Under the pieces are notes generated by a model. It was given only the letters and a program-made list of their open reading frames with translations. It was not told the origin of the DNA and ran no database searches. Position numbers and translations under genes: made by a program. From Streptococcus mitis bv. 2 str. SK95 (GTDB taxonomy: Bacteria; Bacillota; Bacilli; Lactobacillales; Streptococcaceae), in the NCBI RefSeq assembly GCF_000222705.1, contig NZ_AFUB01000039.1, positions 1 through 64,000 on the forward strand: a DNA stretch of 64,000 bases. The letters are read 5' to 3'. Positions 38,314-46,892 of the stretch are shown one piece after another (position 1 is the stretch's first letter; each line of letters starts with the position of its first letter).

Positions 38314-38645
38314 TTATTCTCTTTTCTAATATAATATACTTCAGGGGTACTATGATAGAGCAAAACAAATAAGGGAGTCTCAGTAATTCCTTCCAACATC
38401 TCTTTTAATACCGCATCCGGATGGATAATCTCTCGTGTTTTGGTGAAATAAACACCTTGTTCACCATTTCGATTACGAAGTTCCCAGACCACATTATTTC
38501 CTTGAACAGACGGCAAATAACGTTCCTTTTCTAAAAAGTCAAAAAATTCTTTTACCATCATATCCTCTGGAACTTCAAATTCTACCTCATGAGGCAATAC
38601 ATCATCCCCCATACAAACAGAATCCCTATCAACCCGTATTTTCAT
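38310..38645 (-). CDS. Conserved hypothetical protein, 111 residues
   Basis: This is an acidic, soluble small protein ([20 protein letters not shown]) with no signal peptide or membrane helix and no motif that I recognise. The start at 38643-38645 has GAGGAAAGA. Its last bases overlap the rsmA start (ATGA), so the two are coupled, and an extended -10 (TGTTACAAT at 38705-38713) precedes it. It probably heads the rsmA-rsgA-rpe-thiN-rmuC-yhaM transcript. Coupling to rsmA suggests, but does not show, a ribosome-related role. Confidence 0.8.
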   Translation of the reverse strand: MKIRVDRDSVCMGDDVLPHEVEFEVPEDMMVKEFFDFLEKERYLPSVQGNNVVWELRNRNGEQGVYFTKTREIIHPDAVLKEMLEGITETPLFVLLYHSTPEVYYIRKENK

Positions 38646-38739
38646 ATCACTCTTTCCTCGCAAATTTCTATTTGGACGCTATCAAAATAAATCTAAGTAC
38701 CTCTATTGTAACACATTCCCCATGCATTTTGAGGTCTGC

Positions 38740-38832
38740 TCAACTATTATCATAAGATTTCATAACCTCTTCCACTTCTGCCAAGGTCACTCCAAACAGA
38801 TTTAGATATCTGAATTTCCTTCCACTATTGAG
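38740..38832 (-). pseudogene. Remnant of an rnmV 3' end
   Basis: The minus strand in this otherwise gene-free stretch encodes, up to a TGA at 38740-38742, the residues LNLFGVTLAEVEEVMKSYDN. Intact rnmV ends LELFGITLAEVEEVMAKYSV. Similarity extends about 30 codons, to SGRKFRY against SNGKQLLKR, and then is lost. It lies directly downstream of the dehydrogenase gene, so the dehydrogenase is bracketed by an intact rnmV and a second rnmV tail. This is a scar of a recombinational insertion. Confidence 0.8.
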
Positions 38833-38862
38833 GCAGTCCATGAAATTTATTTTTCTCATCCT

Positions 38863-39717
38863 TTATGGATTATCTCTTGAAAAAGTCAGGTGCTCAAGCA
38901 AAGAATAGAGTTTTTCTTGCTCCTCTTCTTCGTAAGCAGATCTATTTGCTTTTACTTCCCTGCATTTCTCGTCATACAAAAAACCGTCATATCTATCTTC
39001 TGTAGATAAGGCTGTGTAGACTTTGGCCATTTCTTCCGGGCTAATTGAAAATCTTGACTTGATTTTATACAAATTTTTCATAAAAGCGCTGAGGTGATCA
39101 TAGCGGCGCATATCAACTTTGACATTGGTCACACGGATTGCCTGAACCTTGATACCTTTCCAATGTTTCCGCATATAAAGCGACAGCATCAACAAGGCTA
39201 GTTTATTCTGATAATAGGTCTTGGCAGGACTATAATGTTTTTGACCAGCTAAATTTTCAAAATCAAGCTTCATGAAAGGATAAAGCATCAGCCCTTGAGA
39301 AGAAATATTAATAATCCGACCACTTTTTGACTTTTCCAACAAACCCTTTAACAAGGTGGAAAGTAAAAAGGGAGCAACCACATTGGTCGCAAACTGCTTT
39401 TCTAATCCCTCCCTAGTCAGGATGGGCTTTTTGACCGATAAGTCAAAATCAGCTGCATTGTTAATCAGAACGTCTAAAGCGTCTTCTTTTTGAATATACT
39501 GTTCCACTGCTTTCTTGATACTCTCCAAATCAGATAAATCAGCCAAAATATAATCTACATGCGGATTTCCTGTTTGTTGGCAGATTTCCTCACAGGTTTG
39601 CTCAGCAGCTTCTTTCCGTCGGCAAAATAGAGTCACTGACCAGTCCTTTTCAGCTAATTGTTTTGCAGCCTGATAGCCAATACCACTATTACCACCCGTA
39701 ATAATTACTTTTTTCAT
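38863..39717 (-). CDS. Short-chain dehydrogenase/reductase (SDR) family oxidoreductase
   Basis: This 284-residue NAD(P)-dependent oxidoreductase has the cofactor motif TGGNSGIG (8-15), NNAA near residue 88, the catalytic Ser in NISSQG and YYQNK (YxxxK). Arg in FCRRKEA after the second strand suggests NADPH preference. The extended C-terminus resembles retinol-dehydrogenase-like SDRs. The substrate is unknown. It lies between rnmV and an rnmV 3' remnant, which suggests it was inserted into the tatD-rnmV-rsmA cluster. Confidence 0.87.
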   Translation of the reverse strand: MKKVIITGGNSGIGYQAAKQLAEKDWSVTLFCRRKEAAEQTCEEICQQTGNPHVDYILADLSDLESIKKAVEQYIQKEDALDVLINNAADFDLSVKKPILTREGLEKQFATNVVAPFLLSTLLKGLLEKSKSGRIINISSQGLMLYPFMKLDFENLAGQKHYSPAKTYYQNKLALLMLSLYMRKHWKGIKVQAIRVTNVKVDMRRYDHLSAFMKNLYKIKSRFSISPEEMAKVYTALSTEDRYDGFLYDEKCREVKANRSAYEEEEQEKLYSLLEHLTFSRDNP

Positions 39718-39728
39718 TCCTGACTCCG

Positions 39729-40292
39729 TTAGACTGAATACTTAGCCATCACTTCTTCTACTTCTGCCAAGGTTATCCCAAATAACTCTAAGCGCTTGAG
39801 GAGTTGCTTGCCGTTGGAATAGCCGATGCGAAGCTGTTCGCCTAGATATTCTCGGCGCCTACGACTGTCTGCTCCCGCCAAGAAACCTAGGCGAATCAAA
39901 TCAGCACGACTGATGTCAAACTCGTTCTTGTTTTCAAATTTCTCTGTCACTTGAGCCAGCGCTATTTTTAGATCTTCATAGCTGGCGTGTTCGATTCCCA
40001 GAGAACGTCCCTTGGACTTGGATTTGGGAACAGCTTCATCTCGCTTGAGAAAGGCATGCTGCACTGTTGGAATGGCCGTCATAATCATGCGACGAATGCG
40101 TTCACCATTAAAGTCAGGGTCTGTAAATACAATGACTCCATGCAGTTCATGCAGGCGACGAATCCGCTCTATATCCTGGTCATTTATTGCGGAACCTCGT
40201 GTCTCATAGGTTTCCACGTCAAAGTAACGTTTGAGATTGGCCGTATCATCGCGACCTTCGACCACGATGACTTGGGAAATTTTTTCTTTCAT
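39729..40292 (-). CDS. rnmV: Ribonuclease M5
   Basis: This matures 5S rRNA ends; 187 residues. The TOPRIM domain has VVEGRDDTANLKRYF and the metal site FTDPDFNGERIRR; the C-terminal half binds rRNA with L18. The ATG overlaps the tatD stop; a GTG one codon earlier could also start. Its C-terminal 30 codons are duplicated in degenerate form at 38740-38832. Confidence 0.94.
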   Translation of the reverse strand: MKEKISQVIVVEGRDDTANLKRYFDVETYETRGSAINDQDIERIRRLHELHGVIVFTDPDFNGERIRRMIMTAIPTVQHAFLKRDEAVPKSKSKGRSLGIEHASYEDLKIALAQVTEKFENKNEFDISRADLIRLGFLAGADSRRRREYLGEQLRIGYSNGKQLLKRLELFGITLAEVEEVMAKYSV

Positions 40293-41065
40293 CACTTGCT
40301 GTCCAATCCAAAGATACGCTCTGCATTTGCAGTCGTTATAGCTGCTAATTCCTCGGTCGTCATCCCACGCAAGTCGGCGATAAAGTCCACCACATAGCGT
40401 GTGTAGGCTGTTTTGTTTTCACGGCCACGTTTAGGAACAGGAGCTAGGTAAGGGGCATCTGTCTCAACAAGGATTTTATCCAAAGGAAGCTCCCTAGCAG
40501 CCTCTTGGATATCCGTTGCTTTCTTAAAAGTTACCACTCCTGAGAAAGAAATGGTCATACCAAGCCCGACAAACTTCTCAGCCCACTCCAAAGAACCTGA
40601 AAATGAATGCATAATCCCACCACGAGGACCAACGCCCTCACTCTTGATAATCTCATAAGTATCTTCTAGCGCATCACGGGTATGGACCACAAAAGGCAAA
40701 TTCAAGTCCTTAGACAACTGAATCTGACGACGAAAAACCTGCTCCTGCACTTCCTTAGGTGCTGTCATCCAGTGATAGTCCAGACCAATCTCCCCCAAGG
40801 CAACGACCTTAGGATGTTTTAGTTTTTCAAGCAAGTAAGCTTCGACCTCATCTGTGTAAGTCCCTGCTTCCGTCGGATGCCAGCCAATAGTTGCGTAGAG
40901 TTGCTCATACTCATCTGTCAATTCTAGGGCTCGCTCAATGGTCGGTGTATCAAAACCAACAATATTCATCTGTGTCACACCCATCTCAGCAGCCAAGGCG
41001 ATTTCTTCTGCCTCACGTCCTGCAAATTCTTCTACATTTAAATGTGTGTGCGTATCAAAAATCAT
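40292..41065 (-). CDS. tatD: TatD family metal-dependent hydrolase
   Basis: This 257-residue TIM-barrel DNase has metal ligands in FDTHTHLN, the catalytic GEIGLDYHW, HTRDALEDTYEI, HSFSGS and ETDAPYLAP. Known members are 3'-5' DNA/RNA exonucleases. It heads the tatD-rnmV cluster and has a TATAAT -10 at 41093-41098 without a good -35. Confidence 0.94.
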   Translation of the reverse strand: MIFDTHTHLNVEEFAGREAEEIALAAEMGVTQMNIVGFDTPTIERALELTDEYEQLYATIGWHPTEAGTYTDEVEAYLLEKLKHPKVVALGEIGLDYHWMTAPKEVQEQVFRRQIQLSKDLNLPFVVHTRDALEDTYEIIKSEGVGPRGGIMHSFSGSLEWAEKFVGLGMTISFSGVVTFKKATDIQEAARELPLDKILVETDAPYLAPVPKRGRENKTAYTRYVVDFIADLRGMTTEELAAITTANAERIFGLDSK

Positions 41066-41152
41066 CTCTTATAACCTCATTTTCTTCCATCTATTATACC
41101 AAAAATAGCATCCCTCGGCTTGTAAAAATATTCTAATACCGACCATTCTCCC

Positions 41153-41181
41153 TTGACTGCCCTTTTTCAAAGCAGTATAAT
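41153..41181 (+). promoter_or_regulatory. Promoter of the KimA-like permease
   Basis: TTGACT (41153-41158), 17-base spacer, TATAAT (41176-41181). The leader is only about 30 bases, too short for a c-di-AMP riboswitch. Confidence 0.85.
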
Positions 41182-41216
41182 AACACTTATTGAAATTTTC
41201 ATCAAAGGAAAAGAAA

Positions 41217-43061
41217 ATGTTTAGAAAATTAAAATATACCTTTATCGGTCGACCACTCAAGTCTCTCACAGACGGCGAAGGGGGATTGCTTGGAAAAATG
41301 CAGGCACTTGCAATGTTATCCAGTGATGCCCTGTCTTCTATTGCCTATGGACCTGAACAAGTCATTCTCGTTTTAGTCAGTCTCTCTCCTCTCGCTATTT
41401 GGTGGAGCCTCCCTATCGGTATTTTTGTCCTCTTACTGCTCGCTAGTTTGACCATTTCCTATCGTCAAATCATTCATGCCTATCCTCAAGGTGGAGGAGC
41501 TTATATGGTTACTCGAGAAAATCTATCTCCCGAGCTAGGCTTGATTGCAGGAGGCAGCCTCCTTGTTGACTATATGCTGACAGTAGCCGTATCCGTTGCT
41601 TCTGGAGCTGATGCTATTACTGCAGCCATACCTGCCCTCCATCCCTACAATCTTCATATCTCTATTTTCCTAGTCTGCCTGCTCATGCTCTTGAATTTAA
41701 GAGGCTTGAAAGAATCGGCCAGCTCTCTGATGATTCCCGTCTACCTCTTTATCTTCAGTACCGTCTTTCTCTTGCTTTATGGGTTCTTTCAACTGTTTAC
41801 AGGTTCCCTAAACTATCAGGCGACTTCAACCATTGGACAAACTGTTCCGAGCCTTTCCATCGTTCTCCTACTAAGAGCCTTTACCAGTGGCTCTGCCTCT
41901 CTGACAGGGGTTGAAGCTATTTCAAATGCGGTACCATTTTTCAAAACTCCGAAGGAAAAGAATGCTGCTCAGACCTTGACCATCATGTCGCTCATTTTAG
42001 GTTTTCTTTTTGCGGGCATTACCTTCCTAAACTACTGGATGGGCATCACACCTCAACACGGAGAAACCATCCTCTCGCAAATGGCAAAGGGCATTCTTGG
42101 GAATTCATTCTTTGGTCATGCTAGCTACTATCTCTTCCAGTTCTCCACAGCCTTGATTCTAGCTGTAGCTGCAAATACTGGCTTTTCAGCCTTCCCTATG
42201 CTGTCCTACAATATGGCTAAAAACAAATACATGCCCCATCTCTTTATGGAAAAAGGAGACCGCCTTGGCTACTCCAACGGCATCTTAACTCTGGCTTTTG
42301 GAGCTATGATCCTTCTTCTCATTTTTAACGGGAATACTGAACGCCTGATTCCTCTTTATACTATCGGTGTCTTCGTTCCCTTTGCCCTTTCTCAGACTGG
42401 GATGATTCGTCATTGGAAAAAGGAAAAAGGAGCAAATTTCTTAAAACCTGCCTTTGCTAATATCCTTGGGGCCATCATTTGTTATGCTATCGTTCTCATT
42501 CTACTTCTCTTCAGACTGGGTGATATCTGGCCTTTCTTCCCAATTATCCTAGTTTTAACTTTCCTCTTTTTATCCATTCACAGCCATTACCAAAAAGTGG
42601 CAAAACAGCTACGACTCTACGAAGGAATTGAAAAGCGCACTTATGACGGCAACCTTGTCCTTGTCCTAGTAGGAAATGTTACTCGAGTAAGTGTCGGAGC
42701 CATTAACTACGCTCAAAGTATCGGTGATGAAGTGTTAGCCATGCACATTTCTACTAAAGAAACGGCTGAAAAAGACCAAGAAATTCTTCAGGAATTTGCC
42801 GACTACTTCCCAAATATCAATCTGAAGAATATCAATACCAGTTACCGCGACATCATCACCCCTAGTGTTAAGTATGTCAAACGGATATCCGAGGAAGCCC
42901 AGAAAAAGAACTATACAGTCACTGTCCTTGTACCTCAGTTTATCCCTAATAAACCTTGGCAAAATATCCTGCACAATCAAATGAGCCTCAAACTAAAATA
43001 CGCTCTTCGTTGGCACCAGGATGTCGTTGTCGCTAGCTACTCCTATCACTTAAAAGAATAA
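41217..43061 (+). CDS. APC-superfamily permease, KimA-like potassium importer
   Basis: This 614-residue protein has 12 predicted helices in the first ~465 residues and a soluble C-terminal domain of about 150 residues. The opening FIGRPLKSLTDGEGG, the ALAMLSSDALSSIAYGPEQ block and SYRQIIHAYPQGGGAYMV resemble B. subtilis KimA (YdaO), a high-affinity K+ importer. Many databases say only 'amino acid permease'. The start at 41217 has AAAGGAAAAG. Assignment to KimA rests on recalled family motifs; the KimA potassium-site residues were not checked by alignment. Confidence 0.82.
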   Translation: MFRKLKYTFIGRPLKSLTDGEGGLLGKMQALAMLSSDALSSIAYGPEQVILVLVSLSPLAIWWSLPIGIFVLLLLASLTISYRQIIHAYPQGGGAYMVTRENLSPELGLIAGGSLLVDYMLTVAVSVASGADAITAAIPALHPYNLHISIFLVCLLMLLNLRGLKESASSLMIPVYLFIFSTVFLLLYGFFQLFTGSLNYQATSTIGQTVPSLSIVLLLRAFTSGSASLTGVEAISNAVPFFKTPKEKNAAQTLTIMSLILGFLFAGITFLNYWMGITPQHGETILSQMAKGILGNSFFGHASYYLFQFSTALILAVAANTGFSAFPMLSYNMAKNKYMPHLFMEKGDRLGYSNGILTLAFGAMILLLIFNGNTERLIPLYTIGVFVPFALSQTGMIRHWKKEKGANFLKPAFANILGAIICYAIVLILLLFRLGDIWPFFPIILVLTFLFLSIHSHYQKVAKQLRLYEGIEKRTYDGNLVLVLVGNVTRVSVGAINYAQSIGDEVLAMHISTKETAEKDQEILQEFADYFPNINLKNINTSYRDIITPSVKYVKRISEEAQKKNYTVTVLVPQFIPNKPWQNILHNQMSLKLKYALRWHQDVVVASYSYHLKE

Positions 43062-43063
43062 AG

Positions 43064-43107
43064 AAAAGGCCCTACCAGAACCAAAAAGCGTCTGGCGGGG
43101 CCTTTTT
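43064..43107 (+). terminator. Terminator after the KimA-like gene
   Basis: AAAGGCCCTACCAGA and TCTGGCGGGGCCTTTTT pair around an 11-base loop. Confidence 0.9.
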
Positions 43108-43152
43108 CTGAATCCAGCCACTATGCTTAACTAAAAAGCATGACTAGGAATA

Positions 43153-45114
43153 TTATTGAATGTGGTTAGCTAAATCTTCCTGAGCTTTTTTATTGGACTC
43201 AGTTTTTTCTTTTTGCCATTTTTCATAAAGCTCTTGATACTGTTTCGCAGTCACGGGATCTTTTTGCAACTCAAGGTATTTGTAGTTATCCGCATCCCCT
43301 TTATGTCCGACAAATGAGAAGGCTCCTGTGAACGGTACAGTCTTACGGAAGATTGGATTAGCTCCTCCACTTTGAACTGGCAGAAAGAGAGCACTATCTG
43401 TTAGCCAAGCTTGAACTTCAGCAAATTTTTCATAGCGAGTCTGAGTATTTTCAACCTCATTGTCTGCTATGTCCAACAACTTCTTGTAGGTAGAGAGACC
43501 GATTTTTTCCTTGACATCATTGTCTTTCCCTGGAGTCAGGCCAAGATTTTTTAACTGAGAACCAGAGTCTGGATCCAAGAGGTCAAGATATGTCTTAGGA
43601 TCAGAGTAATCTCCACTCCAGCCCGAAATATCGATGTCATAGTCCTTTTGTTCAGCTGTGTCAGCAAAGAAGGTTGCATTGTCTTTCTCGTCTGGAGACA
43701 ATTGAATCACATCGATAACAATATTATCTGATCCAAGTGTCTCCTCAACCGTCTGCTTGAAAGAACTTGCTTGCTGTACATCCAACTTGGCAGTCTGGTC
43801 TACCGGCATGTCTAAATGGATAGGGAAGGTCACACCTTCTGCCTGCAAACTTTCTTTGGCTTTGGCAAATTCTGCCTTGGCTTTATCAGCATTCAGGAAA
43901 GCAGGTTGCGCGTCATTCAGATTAATATTTGACCACTCTGAACCATAGTTGACCATCTTTTCATTGACAGCATCTCCAAAATTCTTTCCACCGATTTGAA
44001 CAAAGTTGCTTGGTGTGACAGTGTTTCGAAGGATACGGTCAGCTCCATCTTCTCCATTTGTCTGGGCAGCGTAGGCATGACGGTCAAAGGCAAAGTTAAT
44101 CGCCTGACGGAAGTCTTTATTTTGCATAGCTGCACGAGAATCCGTCTTTTCTTTATCCGTCTGTTTCATGGTTTGATTGTAACTTTGACGGTTGACATTG
44201 AAGAGATAGTAGAAAGTCACAGCATTCTGAGGAGTATAGGTAATCTTATCTTCATTCCCTTTTTTCAGCTGGTCAAAGACAGAGCTTGTCGGGAAGATAC
44301 GTCCGTCTGTGTAGTTACCTTCTAAGAATCCTCGAGCCAAACTATCTTGGTCTGAACCATCATAGAAGGAAAGTTTTACCTTCTCAATTTTCACATTGTC
44401 CTTATCCCAGTAATTGGGGTTCTTTTCAAACTCAATTAAAGATTTTGAAGTAAAAGACTTGAACAAGTATGGCCCATTGGATAAGATACTAGATGGGGTA
44501 ACACTTCCAAAGTCATCTCCCTTAGATTTCAAAAAAGCTTCATTGACAGGACTCAAAATTCCCCCTGTTGTCTTTGAATTCCAATAAGACTCTGGCTTGT
44601 TCAAGGTGTATTGGAGAGTATAGTCGTCCACTGCCTTGACTCCAACCGTCTCAAAGTCAGATGTCTTCCCTTCGACATAATCTGCCAAACCTTTGATCGA
44701 ATCCCGTACCAAGTACAAGTTCTCAGCCTTTTTATCCGCTGCATACTTGAGACCCGTCACAAAGTCATGAGCTGTCACTTCAGCGTATTCTTCTCCTTCA
44801 GAGGTATACCACTTAGCCCCTTGGCGGATTTTATAGGTATAGGTCAAACCATCTTTTGATACAGTCCATGACTCTGCCATAGAAGGGACGAGATTGCCGT
44901 ACTTATCATTTTCCAACAAACCATCAATCAAGTTTGTCGTAATGCTAGAGGTCGAACCACGTGTTGAAGTGATATAGTCTAATGTATCTGGATTGCTTGC
45001 AAATACATATGAGTAGGTTTTATCTGTATTTGATTGTGCCGAACTACAAGCCACCATCAAGAAGCTTGCACTCAAAATTCCAGCCCCTAGTAGGAGGGCT
45101 TTTGATTTCTTCAT
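43153..45114 (-). CDS. Oligopeptide-binding lipoprotein, AliA/AliB/AmiA family
   Basis: This 653-residue lipoprotein has a signal ending LMVAC (Cys near 23) and an SBP_bac_5 domain closely similar to AmiA along its length (SYVFASNPDTLDYI at the start, GWSGDYSDPKTYLD near residue 510). No permease or ATPase is adjacent, so it probably feeds the Ami permease as AliA and AliB do in pneumococcus. Which paralogue it is (AliA, AliB or a further one) is not clear from sequence alone. It has its own promoter region and stands alone. Confidence 0.88.
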   Translation of the reverse strand: MKKSKALLLGAGILSASFLMVACSSAQSNTDKTYSYVFASNPDTLDYITSTRGSTSSITTNLIDGLLENDKYGNLVPSMAESWTVSKDGLTYTYKIRQGAKWYTSEGEEYAEVTAHDFVTGLKYAADKKAENLYLVRDSIKGLADYVEGKTSDFETVGVKAVDDYTLQYTLNKPESYWNSKTTGGILSPVNEAFLKSKGDDFGSVTPSSILSNGPYLFKSFTSKSLIEFEKNPNYWDKDNVKIEKVKLSFYDGSDQDSLARGFLEGNYTDGRIFPTSSVFDQLKKGNEDKITYTPQNAVTFYYLFNVNRQSYNQTMKQTDKEKTDSRAAMQNKDFRQAINFAFDRHAYAAQTNGEDGADRILRNTVTPSNFVQIGGKNFGDAVNEKMVNYGSEWSNINLNDAQPAFLNADKAKAEFAKAKESLQAEGVTFPIHLDMPVDQTAKLDVQQASSFKQTVEETLGSDNIVIDVIQLSPDEKDNATFFADTAEQKDYDIDISGWSGDYSDPKTYLDLLDPDSGSQLKNLGLTPGKDNDVKEKIGLSTYKKLLDIADNEVENTQTRYEKFAEVQAWLTDSALFLPVQSGGANPIFRKTVPFTGAFSFVGHKGDADNYKYLELQKDPVTAKQYQELYEKWQKEKTESNKKAQEDLANHIQ

Positions 45115-45196
45115 AACTGTTCTCCATTTTTATAGTATATGAAATATTATACACTATTTAAGAAAAAATATAAAGTCTTTACAGACTGATATTATA

Positions 45197-45237
45197 GAAA
45201 AAAGAAAAGCCAGTAGACTCGAGTTCCTACTGACTTC
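45197..45237 (-). terminator. Terminator after rpmH
   Basis: The minus strand reads AAGTCAGTAG, a ten-base loop, CTACTGGCTT, then TTCTTTTTTC. Confidence 0.88.
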
Positions 45238-45256
45238 TTTGTTGAATTCGTTTGGA

Positions 45257-45391
45257 TTATGCAGCCAAAACTTTGCGTCCTTTACGACGACGAGCTGCCA
45301 ATACGCGACGACCGTTTTTAGTTGACATACGGTTACGGAATCCGTGTTTGCGCGCACGACGAAGTTTACTTGGTTGATAAGTACGTTTCAC
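45257..45391 (-). CDS. rpmH: 50S ribosomal protein L34 (GTG start)
   Basis: This 44-residue highly basic protein reads (M)[18 protein letters not shown], then [15 protein letters not shown] and RKGRKVLAA, the universal L34 sequence. The initiation codon is GTG at 45389-45391, with GAGGAGG eight bases upstream, so no ATG-based call finds it. It stands alone, with its own promoter and terminator and without rnpA next to it. Confidence 0.97.
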
Positions 45392-45465
45392 GATGAATAC
45401 CTCCTCATAGATTTTGTATTCGTTTAGCCGGCTATAAAGTGATCAGTTACTAAACATACTTTACT

Positions 45466-45494
45466 ATTCTATCTGATTCTGCCACTTTTGTCAA
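45466..45494 (-). promoter_or_regulatory. Promoter of rpmH
   Basis: TTGACA (45489-45494), 17-base spacer, TAGAAT (45466-45471) on the minus strand, giving a leader of about 70 bases. Confidence 0.85.
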
Positions 45495-45535
45495 TAGCTC
45501 CAAGCAAATGTTTTCTAGCTTTTCCTATGAAAGCC

Positions 45536-46750
45536 CTATCTACGATATTGTTTCAAGAAACGAGTCATCTTTTCTTGGATTTGCGCCAATTCGTCCACAC
45601 GAGGGAGGTAAACGATACGGAAATGGTCTGGTTCTTGCCAGTTAAAGCCGCGGCCATGAACCAAGAGAACCTTTTCCTGCTTCAAGAAATTAAGGACAAA
45701 CTGTTCATCGTCATCGATGCGGTACATATTGCGATCGATTTTAGGGAAAATATAAAGACCTGCCTTTGGTTTGACTGCAGACAAACCTGGAATATCTTGA
45801 ATGGCATTATAGATAAAGTTTCTTTGCTCATAGATGCGACCACCAGGAAGGAGTAATTCGTCCACTGACTGGTGACCTCCTAGTGATGTTTGGACGACTT
45901 GCTGGGCCAAAACGTTGGAACAAAGGCGCATATTGGACAGCATATTGAGACCTTCGATATAGCCTTTAACATGTGTCTTAGGACCAGACAAGACCATCCA
46001 GCCCACACGAAAACCAGCGATACGGTGGGATTTTGACAGACCATTCATGCTGACACAGAAGACATCTGGTGCCAAGCTCGCCACAGGCGTATGCACATGC
46101 CCATCCATCACCATGCGGTCATAGATTTCGTCCGCAAAGATGATCAAATCGTTTTGACGAGCGATTTCAATAATCTCCAACAGGAGTTCTTTAGGATAAA
46201 GGGCTCCTGTTGGATTGTTCGGATTGATAAGGACGATAGCCTTGGTATTGGAAGTGATTTTTGACTTGATATCGTCAATATCAGGATACCATTCTGCAGC
46301 TTCGTCACAGATATAGTGAACCGCATTTCCCCCAGCTAGGCTGACAGCAGCTGTCCAGAGAGGATAGTCTGGCATAGGCACCAAGACCTCATCGCCATTA
46401 TCCAAAAGCCCCTGCATAGACATGACAATCAGCTCACTGACACCATTTCCAAGGTAGATATCATCAATGTCCACATTGGGGAAGTTCTTCAGTTGGCAAT
46501 ACTGCATGATGGCCTTACGGGCTGAGAAAATCCCTTTAGAGTCAGAATACCCTTCGCTATCACGCGCATTCATAATCAAGTCATGAATGACCTCATCTGG
46601 TGCTGTAAAGCCAAATTCTGCTGGATTCCCTGTATTCAGACGTAAAATCTTTTCTCCGTTTGCTCGCATCCGCATAGCTTCTTCCAAAACAGGGCCACGG
46701 ATATCATAGGCAACATGCTCTAGCTTACTAGACTTGTTATATTCTTTCAT
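45536..46750 (-). CDS. alaT: Alanine-type aminotransferase (AlaT family)
   Basis: This is a class I/II PLP aminotransferase of 404 residues. The PLP lysine is Lys240 in NGLSKSHRIAGFRVGW; INPNNPTGALYP and ADEIYDRMV bind cofactor. The N-terminal RGPVLEEAMRMRANGEKI block matches AlaT-type pyruvate/glutamate aminotransferases. It probably supplies alanine for protein and peptidoglycan. Monocistronic; no T-box is seen upstream. Confidence 0.88.
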   Translation of the reverse strand: MKEYNKSSKLEHVAYDIRGPVLEEAMRMRANGEKILRLNTGNPAEFGFTAPDEVIHDLIMNARDSEGYSDSKGIFSARKAIMQYCQLKNFPNVDIDDIYLGNGVSELIVMSMQGLLDNGDEVLVPMPDYPLWTAAVSLAGGNAVHYICDEAAEWYPDIDDIKSKITSNTKAIVLINPNNPTGALYPKELLLEIIEIARQNDLIIFADEIYDRMVMDGHVHTPVASLAPDVFCVSMNGLSKSHRIAGFRVGWMVLSGPKTHVKGYIEGLNMLSNMRLCSNVLAQQVVQTSLGGHQSVDELLLPGGRIYEQRNFIYNAIQDIPGLSAVKPKAGLYIFPKIDRNMYRIDDDEQFVLNFLKQEKVLLVHGRGFNWQEPDHFRIVYLPRVDELAQIQEKMTRFLKQYRR

Positions 46751-46852
46751 CTTGTTTCCTCAATTCATCGAGATAGTAACATTATACCACTAGAAAGGGA
46801 TTGCGACAAGTTTCCTGAAATGAGGGAGCCAAGAAAAAACTCACAACGATTA

Positions 46853-46887
46853 GGTTCTTACCGTCTAAATAACTAGAAGGAAGAACC
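46853..46887 (-). terminator. Hairpin after the small membrane protein gene
   Basis: GGTTCTT and AAGAACC pair around a 21-base loop; a run of T follows only about 13 bases later on the minus strand, so its strength is doubtful. Confidence 0.4.
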
Positions 46888-46892
46888 ATTTC

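Noticed and set aside
41182-41216. Possible c-di-AMP (ydaO) riboswitch before the KimA-like gene
   Set aside because: The leader is about 30 bases and has none of the conserved blocks.
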